From: Tipula vernalis
Lineage: Eukaryota; Arthropoda; Insecta; Diptera; Tipulidae
Length of the DNA: 64,000 nucleotides
Reading direction: 5' to 3'
Assembly (NCBI GenBank): GCA_958295665.1
Contig: OY282560.1
Location: forward strand, 103,951,930-104,015,929
The number at the start of each line of letters is the position of its first letter. Within the stretch, counting starts at the first letter, position 1. Shown piece by piece: positions 28,754 through 41,215 of the stretch. The position numbers and the translations under genes are program-made. The notes below the pieces were generated by a model. That model was not told the DNA's origin, ran no database searches, and worked only from the letters and a program-made list of their open reading frames with translations.

Positions 28754-29907
28754 TAATATAGTTAACATCACAAAATGCCTTCTATTAATTGAGATTTGTG
28801 ATAATCAATATTTTTTTTTTAATATTCACAATTTTTTTATTGATATCAACAAACCCAGTTTTTCTTTCATTTTTGTGAACTGTGAATTTCAAAAAACTGC
28901 TTTTATTAAATTTTTACTTTCAAAATTACTAAAGTTTTTTGTAAATGATAAATACATGCAAGTGAATTTCAACAAATTTACTGTTTTATGAATTTCATAG
29001 AGATAAATACGTGTAATTTTCACCAAAATAATTAAACTTTTAAATGAAGAATTGAATAAAATCGGTTTAATGATATTCAATAATCACAATTCAGGCATAA
29101 AATAATTTTATTTAAATTTCTGGCTATAGTTAAAATAAATTTTCATTTAAATCACAAAACATATTTTAATCTTCGGAACGCTTTTATGAATTTCATAAAA
29201 AAGTTAAAATTGATTTAAATACTTCAAATATTTGACGTAATTTAGTAAATGAGATTATACAAATTAAGAGTTACAATTCTTACGATTAGAATATGCCGAT
29301 TAATCCTACCGCGCCTCTTTACCGGCTCTTGATTGTTGGATTGATAGAATATTTAAACTGTCTAAATACATATTCTCTTCCAAAATAAAACGACTTTCGA
29401 CAATATTCGATTTAATTTGACAATTATTACTCGTAATTTGTACTTCGATTGATATAGACAAATAAAATACATATTCCTACATCTGAGTTTTGAAAGAAGG
29501 TTATTAATGTAGAATATTTCTTAAAATATCTTCCAGATTGATTTTTTAATAAATGTATTAAACGCGGTAAGTCAATATGATTAAGAGGCCCTCTAATAAC
29601 GCCGAACGAACCCAACAGTAACACAACTATACTACAATAGTCACTGCATAGGATACAATTGTTGAATGTCCTCCATTCGGCAAATTCCGAAAAATGTCAG
29701 TGGTAGAATGCCAACAAAATAAAAATCTGGGTATCATATTGTACACGAAATCAAGTGCAACGAATACGCTGGAATATTAGTCTCGTTTTTCGAGCTGATC
29801 CGAAATTAATGGCGCAGTGACCTTTCAATGGTCCTTAACAGCGTATTACGAAACATCAGTGACCTGAAAAAACCGTTTAATACATGTGATTTTGTCGAGA
29901 TAATCAT

Positions 29908-30179
29908 GTCGAATGTAGAATCCGCAGGAGCGAATCAATCGCGAACTGAAAATTACAATTACAAAAATGAAAATAGTTGCTGTAATTCAAAGTATCCTGG
30001 AAAGCTACTATTGATTTATATGTAATTTATTTTCATTTTTTGTAAAAATGCAATAATATTTTTGCGTTTTTAAAACATTTTTTTTTTCACGAATTGTAAA
30101 AAATTCAAAAGGAAAATCAATGAAACTACTGCAGTTTTTGAGCCGCGATTGATTTGCTCCCGCGGATTGTATAGTCGAC
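29908..30179. repeat. Fold-back (inverted repeat) in the 5' non-coding region
   Basis: Arms at 29908-29943 and 30144-30179 are inverted copies matching at 31 of 36 positions, with the core ATCAATCGCG near the inner side and GTCGA at the outer side. A second, inner inverted pair flanks the loop (TTACAAAAATGAAAAT near 29955 and ATTTTCATTTTTTGTAA near 30030). It could be a small nested MITE or a structural part of the transposon. No target duplication was identified. Confidence 0.55.
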
Positions 30180-30754
30180 CTGAATGTATTCCGTTTAAAT
30201 AAAGTAACGCTTGTAAAATTAAGAGAGGTAGTGGAAATGTGCCAAATCAAGCTTCAACAAAATACCTATGATACCTTAAAATTTAAAATTCGCCTTAGAA
30301 TCTATTTCCCTAATAAAATAATAAATTAATTATTTTTAAACATTTATTTTATGTTAGTCAAGAAATAAAAATTATGTTTATCACGAAATAAATAGTACCT
30401 CACGAAATTTTTGTGTTTATCATTTCATCTTTTATTAAATACACAAAATTGTTTACATGCTTTTATGAATTTAACTCAACATTTGTGAATATCACAATAT
30501 GTTTAGTATTAATGTACCGTTAATATTTTGTGTAATGCAGTTTGATGCCTTTGTTCGAAGAATCATTTGAAAAAGGACGCTGTTTGAATTGAGTTGTGAA
30601 ATTTATTTTTTATAAAGTAATTTAATTTTTTTAAATAACGTGAAACTTTAAGAAGTGTACTTTATGCGTTGAAATTTTGGGTGGATATAAACTAAAAACC
30701 AAATAGTTTATCTTGTGCTGTGTACTGAAAGTGCAAGTGGAATATAAAAAAATT

Positions 30755-30816
30755 GTAAGTGTATGTGAGATTTTGTTAAACTTATAATTTCTTATTCATT
30801 TTTATATTAATTTTAG
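30755..30816 (+). other. Candidate 5' UTR intron of the transposase gene
   Basis: A strong donor (GTAAGTG at 30755) and an acceptor (TATTAATTTTAG ending at 30816) enclose 62 bp, the same size as the short introns of the neighbouring gene (58, 69 and 62 bp). It lies upstream of the first usable ATG, so it would affect only the leader. Inference only. Confidence 0.35.
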
Positions 30817-30943
30817 GGACATTAATCTTTTACGACATTTTGTTTTAATTTTCAATCTAAAAGTTATAATTAGGTTACATATTTTGTGCAACTGTTCAGA
30901 TGTATTCTTCTTTTCTTAAATACGTAGTAAATTATAATAAATT

Positions 30944-32200
30944 ATGAGGTGCTTTAAATGCGGGATAAACGTAATTGGCAATTTTGGAAACTTCAAAATT
31001 CATGTTCTTAATTTTCATAAAATGTCCACAACAGATGGATTCCAATGTTTAGAAGGGGATTGTTTTATATATTTCTCTACGTTAAAAAGCTTCAGAAAAC
31101 ACGTATTTTGTAAGCACCCAGAAAATTTCTTAACTATAAATGAGATTCCTAACGTAATTGAACATGTAGCTTTTCAAATTCATCAAACTAATCATAGTTC
31201 GATAAACCTCCAAAACAAATTTGTTAAAAATACTTGTGACGAAATAAATAAATTTTGTCTTTCGACAAATAACAATAAATTTGATACTAATCAAATATTA
31301 AAGTTTGTGTTACAAATGCATTCCAATGATTCCTTTTCTCGGAAAGATGTATTGGATATACAAAATAAAATTGTTAATCAAATAACTATACCGTTTGTAG
31401 CAGAAATAACTAATTTTATAAAAAATAATTCCAAAACAGACAATTTTATAAACAATTTAAGTAATTTAATCAAAAAGTTTGAAAATCCCTTCCAATTTTG
31501 TAAATCGGATTACAAATTGTTCACTGAACTACAAAACCAAAATCTTTACCTGTCACCAACATGTTTTTTTATTTCGAAAGAAATAGCTCCTGTAGTTTTC
31601 AAAGATAATTTGGTCTACGATGAGAGTATTTCATCGAGAATTCTTTTATCGTTAAAATTTCAATTCAGGAAGTTTTTTGAAAAACCTGGAATTTTGAATG
31701 AAGCTCTTTACAATATATCAAACATAGACGAATCTTGCACATTATTATCTAATTTTATGCAGGGTGAGCTTTGGAAGAAAAAAAAAAAGAAATTTCTTAA
31801 TAAGACGGTTGTCCCTTTTTTTCTATATATAGATGATATAGAAATAAATAACCCTCTTGGATCACACGCTTCTCAATACAGTGTTTCAAATATCTATTAT
31901 GCATTTCCTTGCCTCGACATGTCACGATTGGAAAATATCTTTTTGGCAGGAATCATAAAGTCCAATGATATGAAATGTTATGGAAATAACTCCTGTTTAA
32001 AAGGTCTAATATCGGAAATAATAGATTTGGAACAAACTGGAATTATGATAAAGGCTCCTGATAATAATTTAAAAGTCCATTTTGTACTAGGCTTAGTTTT
32101 AGGTGATAATCTTGGTGTTAATGGCGTATTAGACTTTACTAAATCTTTTTCCTCAAAACTATTTTGCAGATTTTGTAAAAGCTACCAAAACTCTGTGTAG
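30944..32200 (+). CDS. Transposase, N-terminal part (zinc fingers and first two catalytic aspartates)
   Basis: The reading frame gives 418 residues from ATG 30944; the first zinc finger begins at residue 3, which supports this start. Two C2H2 fingers are visible: C3-C6-H20-H25 and C35-C40-H53-H58. A DDE-transposase core follows. The motif YIDDIEINNPLGSH at about 295-308 holds the likely first catalytic aspartate (D297 or D298), and LGDNLG holds the likely second (D388). CRFC at 408-411 is the C(2)C motif that CMC-type transposases carry after the second aspartate. A basic lysine run lies near residues 280-285. The frame is broken after K412: the last six residues and the stop at 32198 are out of register, and family-like sequence continues in another frame. 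The protein would bind element ends and catalyse cut-and-paste transposition in the nucleus. Confidence 0.85.
   Translation: MRCFKCGINVIGNFGNFKIHVLNFHKMSTTDGFQCLEGDCFIYFSTLKSFRKHVFCKHPENFLTINEIPNVIEHVAFQIHQTNHSSINLQNKFVKNTCDEINKFCLSTNNNKFDTNQILKFVLQMHSNDSFSRKDVLDIQNKIVNQITIPFVAEITNFIKNNSKTDNFINNLSNLIKKFENPFQFCKSDYKLFTELQNQNLYLSPTCFFISKEIAPVVFKDNLVYDESISSRILLSLKFQFRKFFEKPGILNEALYNISNIDESCTLLSNFMQGELWKKKKKKFLNKTVVPFFLYIDDIEINNPLGSHASQYSVSNIYYAFPCLDMSRLENIFLAGIIKSNDMKCYGNNSCLKGLISEIIDLEQTGIMIKAPDNNLKVHFVLGLVLGDNLGVNGVLDFTKSFSSKLFCRFCKSYQNSV
32177..32180 (+). other. Single-base frameshift in the transposase (run of four A)
   Basis: Reading AAA at 32177-32179, skipping one A and resuming at GCT 32181 joins the two parts into one open frame of about 810 codons, placing C(2)C shortly before D(2)H as expected for the family. 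An intron is unlikely: the only local GT-AG pair would span about 26 bp and remove part of the C(2)C motif. It may be a disabling mutation, an assembly error in an A run, or less likely programmed +1 frameshifting. Confidence 0.75.
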
Positions 32201-32225
32201 AACATCATACAAGGAAAATGAAGAC

Positions 32226-33377
32226 ATGGTTAGAACTTTAAAAAATTACTCGACAGATGTAATGTTGAACCTCCCGTCAGAAACTGGTATTAACGGACCA
32301 TCAATCTTCAACTTAATTGAAACCTTCCATGTTGTAGAAAATTACGCAATTGACGTAATGCATGATATATATGAAGGTGTCTGTCATTATGACATATGTC
32401 ATATTCTAATATATTTTATAGAAAAAGTTAAATATTTCGATCTTTCTACATTTAATAAAAGGGTCTTGTTATTTGACTATGGTCAAATTGAAAAAAATAA
32501 TAAACCCAGACCAGTTAAAATGGTACACTTAAAAAAGTTCCATTTAAAAATGTCTGCGAAAGAAATGAAAACTTTTACACACTTCCTTCCATTAATTATT
32601 GGCGATCTAATACCTGAAGATGATGAGGTTTGGCAGTTCTTTCTCAACTTTTTAACGATTGTTGACTCATTGCTTTGGTATCATATACCAAAGGGTCATT
32701 TAAAGACTCTTCAAAACCAAATAGAAAAGCATCATATGGATTATCGTAATTTGTTTAATGATAATCTTAAGCCCAAACACCACTTTATGACTCACTATCC
32801 AACAATTATTAAATTTTCCGGGCCACCGCGGTTTTACTGGTGCTTTCGATTTGAGGCGAAACATAAGCAATTTAAGGTATATGTAAACTCAATTACTTCA
32901 AGGAAAAATGTGTGTCTATCTTTGGTGAAAAAATTTCAATTAAAATTTGCAAAATCCTTACTGGATGTGTCGAAAAGTTCAATTACAATTGACGACAACC
33001 ACATAATTGACATTGCTTTTGATTCATTGTTAAAAACATGTTATCCCGAAGAAAACCCTATTAATTATAAATTCTATAGTAAAGTAGAATACAAAGGAAA
33101 AATTTATAAATCTGGGTATTTTTTACCATTTTGTTTAAACGAATTGTCTGTTGTCGAAATAGATTATATAGCTGTGAACAGCTTAAGGACAAAAATAATC
33201 ATAATTTGTCGTCCATTAAAATCAATTTACTTTTGTCAACATTACGCTGCGTATAGAATCGATTTAAATGATAAGGGTTTAGTTGTAGCTATGGATATTC
33301 ATACATTTTGTGGGCCTCCACTTAACGCAAATAATTCATATAAATCCAATTCAATGATAAGAATAAAAGAATATTAA
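32226..33377 (+). CDS. Transposase, C-terminal part (D(2)H motif and catalytic glutamate)
   Basis: This is the rest of the transposase in a shifted frame. The frame is already open from 32181, and the 15 codons before the first ATG look like family sequence, so 32226 is probably not a real start. DVMH at residues 43-46 is the D(2)H motif, followed by DIYEGV. The likely catalytic glutamate is E210 in FRFEAKHK, close to the FER-type motif in plant CACTA transposases. A histidine-rich stretch, KHHFMTHYP, precedes it. The C-terminal 100 residues are not recognised. The stop is TAA at 33375-33377. An AATAAA hexamer sits just inside the CDS at 33362-33367 and ATTAAA follows at 33419, either of which could direct polyadenylation. 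If the frameshift is real, this half is not made from the upstream start and the copy lacks transposase of its own. Confidence 0.82.
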   Translation: MVRTLKNYSTDVMLNLPSETGINGPSIFNLIETFHVVENYAIDVMHDIYEGVCHYDICHILIYFIEKVKYFDLSTFNKRVLLFDYGQIEKNNKPRPVKMVHLKKFHLKMSAKEMKTFTHFLPLIIGDLIPEDDEVWQFFLNFLTIVDSLLWYHIPKGHLKTLQNQIEKHHMDYRNLFNDNLKPKHHFMTHYPTIIKFSGPPRFYWCFRFEAKHKQFKVYVNSITSRKNVCLSLVKKFQLKFAKSLLDVSKSSITIDDNHIIDIAFDSLLKTCYPEENPINYKFYSKVEYKGKIYKSGYFLPFCLNELSVVEIDYIAVNSLRTKIIIICRPLKSIYFCQHYAAYRIDLNDKGLVVAMDIHTFCGPPLNANNSYKSNSMIRIKEY

Positions 33378-33586
33378 TTTTATTTTCTATTAGTTATATA
33401 ACTAGTTTAAGCTAAGAAATTAAATGTTTTGTTGAAAAAAAAAATTTAAAAACCACATCGAATATTAAATTTTTAAGGACAATTTTGTTATTATATTAAA
33501 TTAGTATTAGGATGAATTGAGTAAATTGTTCTAAAAAGTCCAGCTTAACCAACAAAATATTTATTTTACGCTGCAGTATTTTAAAA
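33378..33586 (+). other. Intergenic region between the two transposon genes
   Basis: 209 bp of AT-rich sequence. ATTAAA at 33419-33424 is a candidate poly(A) signal for gene 1. TTATTTTACGCTGCAG just before gene 2 (ending near 33574) looks like a splice acceptor, so gene 2 may have an upstream non-coding exon or share a promoter with gene 1. Confidence 0.4.
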
Positions 33587-36529
<2,943 letters not shown>

Positions 36530-36802
36530 AAATACATACATTTATAGGATTTTTATTACAAAAATTTGTCAAATATATGTACTGAATTCTAATTAATTTT
36601 AAGCTTCTGTTGTTATTATTTGAGATTGAAGTCTTTAATTTTTAGTGAATTCATTTAGTAATAATATTACTAAACTTCAATAAGAAATGTACTTACAAAA
36701 ATTGATTTTTTATAATTGCTATGAAATAATAAAATATACTAGAAATATAACAAAATAATTTATTTTTATTTATAATTTAGCCCAAATAGTATACTTATAA
36801 TA
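36530..36802 (+). other. 3' flank of the accessory gene with poly(A) signal
   Basis: AT-rich non-coding sequence after the TAG stop. AATAAA at 36728-36733 is the best poly(A) candidate. No other feature is seen. Confidence 0.5.
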
Positions 36803-36986
<184 letters not shown>

Positions 36987-37521
36987 CCATTTGAATTTCA
37001 CAAAATGTTTTGTGTATATTAATTTTAATTTATTTGTGACTATTAATAATCTTCACTGATAATCATTGACAATTTTTGTGATATTCAAAATGCTGTATAT
37101 TAATGATTTACAAAAACAAAAACATTTAATATAACATAAAGATATTTTTGATGTTCACAAAAATAATTGTTAATCTTACTTTGAAGATTATTGAATTTAA
37201 CTAACTGAATAGTTATAAATATAAAAAAATTATAAATTTCACAAAACAATTTAATTAACATCATTATTTCATTAATTCAAATCATTGAATATTTCTTTAA
37301 TTTACAATAATGAGTTTATTGAATACTACAATTATTTTAGTGATCAAACCATGACGTCATTAATAATTTAATAGATGTAGTGAATGAATATCATTACTGG
37401 ATTTGCTTATTTTCACAAAAGTAAAATTTAATAAAAGGGGTTTTGTTATAAACAATCTATAGTTCAATTAGAGCGACATTTTGTGATTGAAATAATTTTT
37501 TTAGTGTTTTTCAATAAGTTT
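36987..37521 (+). promoter_or_regulatory. Right subterminal repeat region of the transposon
   Basis: It carries the same motif as the left end in both orientations: TTTGAATTTCACAAAATG near 36988, TTTTTGTGATATTCA near 37073, GATGTTCACAAAAA near 37151, AATTTCACAAAAC near 37236, TTTTCACAAAAG near 37409 and CATTTTGTGATTG near 37474. A perfect 10-bp palindrome, ATGACGTCAT, lies at 37351-37360 and resembles a bZIP/CRE site. The region is non-coding and is probably where element-encoded proteins bind (inference). Confidence 0.55.
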
Positions 37522-37533
37522 TTTTTTTCCGTG
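37522..37533 (-). repeat. Transposon terminal inverted repeat, right
   Basis: TTTTTTTCCGTG, the exact inverted match to the left terminus. The T run continues inward to ten bases. Confidence 0.85.
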
Positions 37534-37535
37534 TA
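37534..37535. repeat. Target site duplication TA, right copy
   Basis: TA immediately after CCGTG and before TAGTAAGGTG, matching the TA before the left terminus. Confidence 0.75.
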
Positions 37536-37875
37536 TAGTAAGGTGATTTTCATCAAATCGAATTTTCTATGAAATGTACGGAAATAACTATGGAATCTAA
37601 ATACGCGTTGGCACAGCAGTTATAGGTCTCGAGACCTGTCATTAAAGGTATCAAGAACAGAAATCGGAGCACAATTGCAGATTTTGGATTTTTACTGCTC
37701 TGAATCGGCTGATGTATAGTAAGGTGATTTTCAATGGAATCAAGGAACGTAAATACTCATTGGCCTCATAATTTACAGATCCTGAGGCCTAACATTAGAG
37801 GTATTAAGAACAGCAATCGGAGCACAATTGCAGATTTTGGATTTTTATAGCTCTAAATCGCCTGATCTATAGTAA

Positions 37876-40800
37876 GGTGATTTTCATCAAATCGAATTTT
37901 CTATGAAATGTACGGAAATAACTATGGAATCTAAATACGCGTTGGCACAGCAGTTATAGGTCTCGAGACCTGTCATTAAAGGTATCAAGAACAGAAATCG
38001 GAGCACAATTGCAGATTTTGGATTTTTACTGCTCTGAATCGGCTGATGTATAGTAAGGTGATTTTCAATGGAATCAAGGAACGTAAATACTCATTGGCAT
38101 CATAATTTACAGATCCTGAGGCCTAACATTAGAGGTATTAAGAACAGCAATCGGAGCACAATTGCAGATTTTGGATTTTTATAGCTCTAAATCGCCTGAT
38201 CTATAGTAAGGTGATTTTCATCAAATCGAATTTTCTATGAAATGTACGGAAATAATTATGGAATCTAAATACGCGTTGGCACAGCAATTATAGGTCTCGA
38301 GACCTGTCATTAAAGGTATCAAGAACAGAAATCGGAGCATAATTGCAGATTTTGGATTTTTACTGCTCTGAATCGGCTGATGTATAGTAAGGTGACTTTC
38401 AATGGAATCAAGGAACGTAAATACTCATTGGCCTCATAATTTACAGATCCTGAGGCCTAACATTAGAGGTATTAAGAACAGCAATCGGAGCACAATTGCA
38501 GATTTTGGATTTTTATAGCTCTAAATCGCCTGATCTATATAGTAAGGTGATTTTCATCAAATCGAATTTTCTATGAAATGTACGGAAATAATTATGGAAC
38601 CTAAATACGCGTTGGCACAGCAGTTATAGGTCTCGAGAACTGTCATTAAAGGTATCAAGAACAGAAATCGGAGCACAATTGCAGATTTTGGATTTTTACT
38701 GCTCTGAATCGGCTGATGTATAGTAAGGTGACTTTCAATGGAATCAAGGAACGTAAATACTCATTGGCCTCAAAATTTACAGATCCTGAGGCCTAACATT
38801 AGAGGTATTAAGAACAGCAATCGGAGCACAATTGCAGATTTTGGATTTTTATAGCTCTAAATCGCCTGATCTATAGTAAGGTGATTTTCATCAAATCGAA
38901 TTTTCTATGAAATGTACGGAAATAATTATGGAACCTAAATACGCGTTGGCACAGCAGTTATAGGTCTCGAGAACTGTCATTAAAGGTATCAAGAACAGAA
39001 ATCGGAGCACAATTGCAGATTTTGGATTTTTACTGCTCTGAATCGGCTGATGTATAGTAAGGTGATTTTCAATGGAATCAAGGAACGTAAATACTCATTG
39101 GCCTCATAATTTACAGATCCTGAGGCCTAACATTAGAGGTATTAAGAACAGCAATCGGAGCACAATTGCAGATTTTGGATTTTTATAGCTCTAAATCGCC
39201 TGATCTATAGTAAGGTGATTTTCATCAAATCGAATTTTCTATGAAATGTACGGAAATAATTATGGAACCTAAATACGCGTTGGCACAGCAGTTATAGGTC
39301 TCGAGAACTGTCATTAAAGGTATCAAGAACAGAAATCGGAGCACAATTGCAGATTTTGGATTTTTACTGCTCTGAATCGGCTGATGTATAGTAAGGTGAT
39401 TTTCAATGGAATCAAGGAACGTAAATACTCATTGGCCTCATAATTTACAGATCCTGAGGCCTAACATTAGAGGTATTAAGAACAGCAATCGGAGCACAAT
39501 TGCAGATTTTGGATTTTTATAGCTCTAAATCGCCTGATCTATAGTAAGGTGATTTTCATCAAATCGAATTTTCTATGAAATGTACGGAAATAATTATGGA
39601 ACCTAAATACGCGTTGGCACAGCAGTTATAGGTCTCGAGAACTGTCATTAAAGGTATCAAGAACAGAAATCGGAGCACAATTGCAGATTTTGGATTTTTA
39701 CTGCTCTGAATCGGCTGATGTATAGTAAGGTGATTTTCACTGGAATCAAGGAACGTAAATACTCATTGGCCTCATAATTTACAGATCCTGAGGCCTAACA
39801 TTAGAGGTATTAAGAACAGCAATCGGAGCACAATTGCAGATTTTGGATTTTTATAGCTCTAAATCGCCTGATCTATAGTAAGGTGATTTTCATCAAATCG
39901 AATTTTCTATGAAATGTACGGAAATAACTATGGAATCTAAATACGCGTTGGCACAGCAGTTATAGGTCTCGAGACCTGTCATTAAAGGTATCAAGAATAG
40001 AAATCGGAGCACAATTGCAGATTTTGGATTTTTACTGCTCTGAATCGGCTGATGTATAGTAAGGTGATTTTCAATGGAATCAAGGAACGTAAATACTCAT
40101 TGGCCTCATAATTTACAGATCCTGAGGCCTAACATTAGAGGTATTAAGAACAGCAATCGGAGCACAATTGCAGATTTTGGATTTTTATAGCTCTAAATCG
40201 CCTGATCTATAGTAAGGTGATTTTCATCAAATCGAATTTTCTATGAAATGTACGGAAATAACTATGGAATCTAAATACGCGTTGGCACAGCAGTTATAGG
40301 TCTCGAGACCTGTCATTAAAGGTATCAAGAACAGAAATCGGAGCACAATTGCAGATTTTGGATTTTTACTGCTCTGAATCGGCTGATGTATAGTAAGGTG
40401 ATTTTCAATGGAATCAAGGAACGTAAATACTCATTGGCATCATAATTTACAGATCCTGAGGCCTAACATTAGAGGTATTAAGAACAGCAATCGGAGCACA
40501 ATTGCAGATTTTGGATTTTTATAGCTCTAAATCGCCTGATCTATAGTAAGGTGATTTTCATCAAATCGAATTTTCTATGAAATGTACGGAAATAATTATG
40601 GAATCTAAATACGCGTTGGCACAGCAATTATAGGTCTCGAGACCTGTCATTAAAGGTATCAAGAACAGAAATCGGAGCATAATTGCAGATTTTGGATTTT
40701 TACTGCTCTGAATCGGCTGATGTATAGTAAGGTGACTTTCAATGGAATCAAGGAACGTAAATACTCATTGGCCTCATAATTTACAGATCCTGAGGCCTAA

Positions 40801-41215
40801 CATTAGAGGTATTAAGAACAGCAATTGGAGCACAATTGCAGATTTTGGATTTTTATAGCTCTAAATCGCCTGATCTATATAGTAAGGTGATTTTCATCAA
40901 ATCGAATTTTCTATGAAATGTACGGAAATAATTATGGAACCTAAATACGCGTTGGCACAGCAGTTATAGGTCTCGAGAACTGTCATTAAAGGTATCAAGA
41001 ACAGAAATCGGAGCACAATTGCAGATTTTGGATTTTTACTGCTCTGAATCGGCTGATGTATAGTAAGGTGACTTTCAATGGAATCAAGGAACGTAAATAC
41101 TCATTGGCCTCAAAATTTACAGATCCTGAGGCCTAACATTAGAGGTATTAAGAACAGCAATCGGAGCACAATTGCAGATTTTGGATTTTTATAGCTCTAA
41201 ATCGCCTGATCTATA
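37876..41215 (+). repeat. Higher-order repeat with 2340-bp offset
   Basis: Three dimers at about 37876-38870 recur at about 40216-41210 with exactly 2340 bp offset and the same rare variants: TTGGCATCAT, CAGCAATTAT, GAGCATAATTGC, the first GACTTTCAATGG, and CCTCAAAATTTAC. The same series begins near 25960 in the left block, so the transposon landed inside an existing higher-order pattern. Confidence 0.75.

Larger units (their letters stand above)
28754..30943 (+). promoter_or_regulatory. 5' non-coding region with subterminal repeat motifs
   Basis: This AT-rich stretch has no convincing gene. It holds scattered direct and inverted copies of a motif close to TTTTGTGAATTTCA: near 28794, 28821, 28871-28895, 28971, 28984-28999, 29071, 29181-29203 (a palindrome around ATGAATTTCAT) and again at 30378-30500. 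Similar motifs recur near the right end. In plant CACTA elements such subterminal repeats bind the accessory protein and are needed for transposition; that role is inferred here. The promoter of gene 1 should lie in the 3' part, but I see no clear core promoter. Confidence 0.55.

Noticed and set aside
28889..29080. Short minus-strand ORF in the left subterminal region
   Set aside because: It overlaps the repeated TTTTGTGAA-type motifs and has no recognisable protein feature.
29427..29624. 65-codon minus-strand ORF
   Set aside because: Isolated, short and without recognisable features; AT-rich non-coding sequence gives such ORFs by chance.
29828..30250. Two ORFs on opposite strands sharing the peptide SAGANQSR
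   Set aside because: The shared peptide comes from the two arms of the fold-back read on opposite strands, not from related proteins.
32175..32200. Mini-intron that would fix the transposase frame
   Set aside because: At about 26 bp it is too short for a spliceosomal intron and would remove part of the conserved C(2)C motif.
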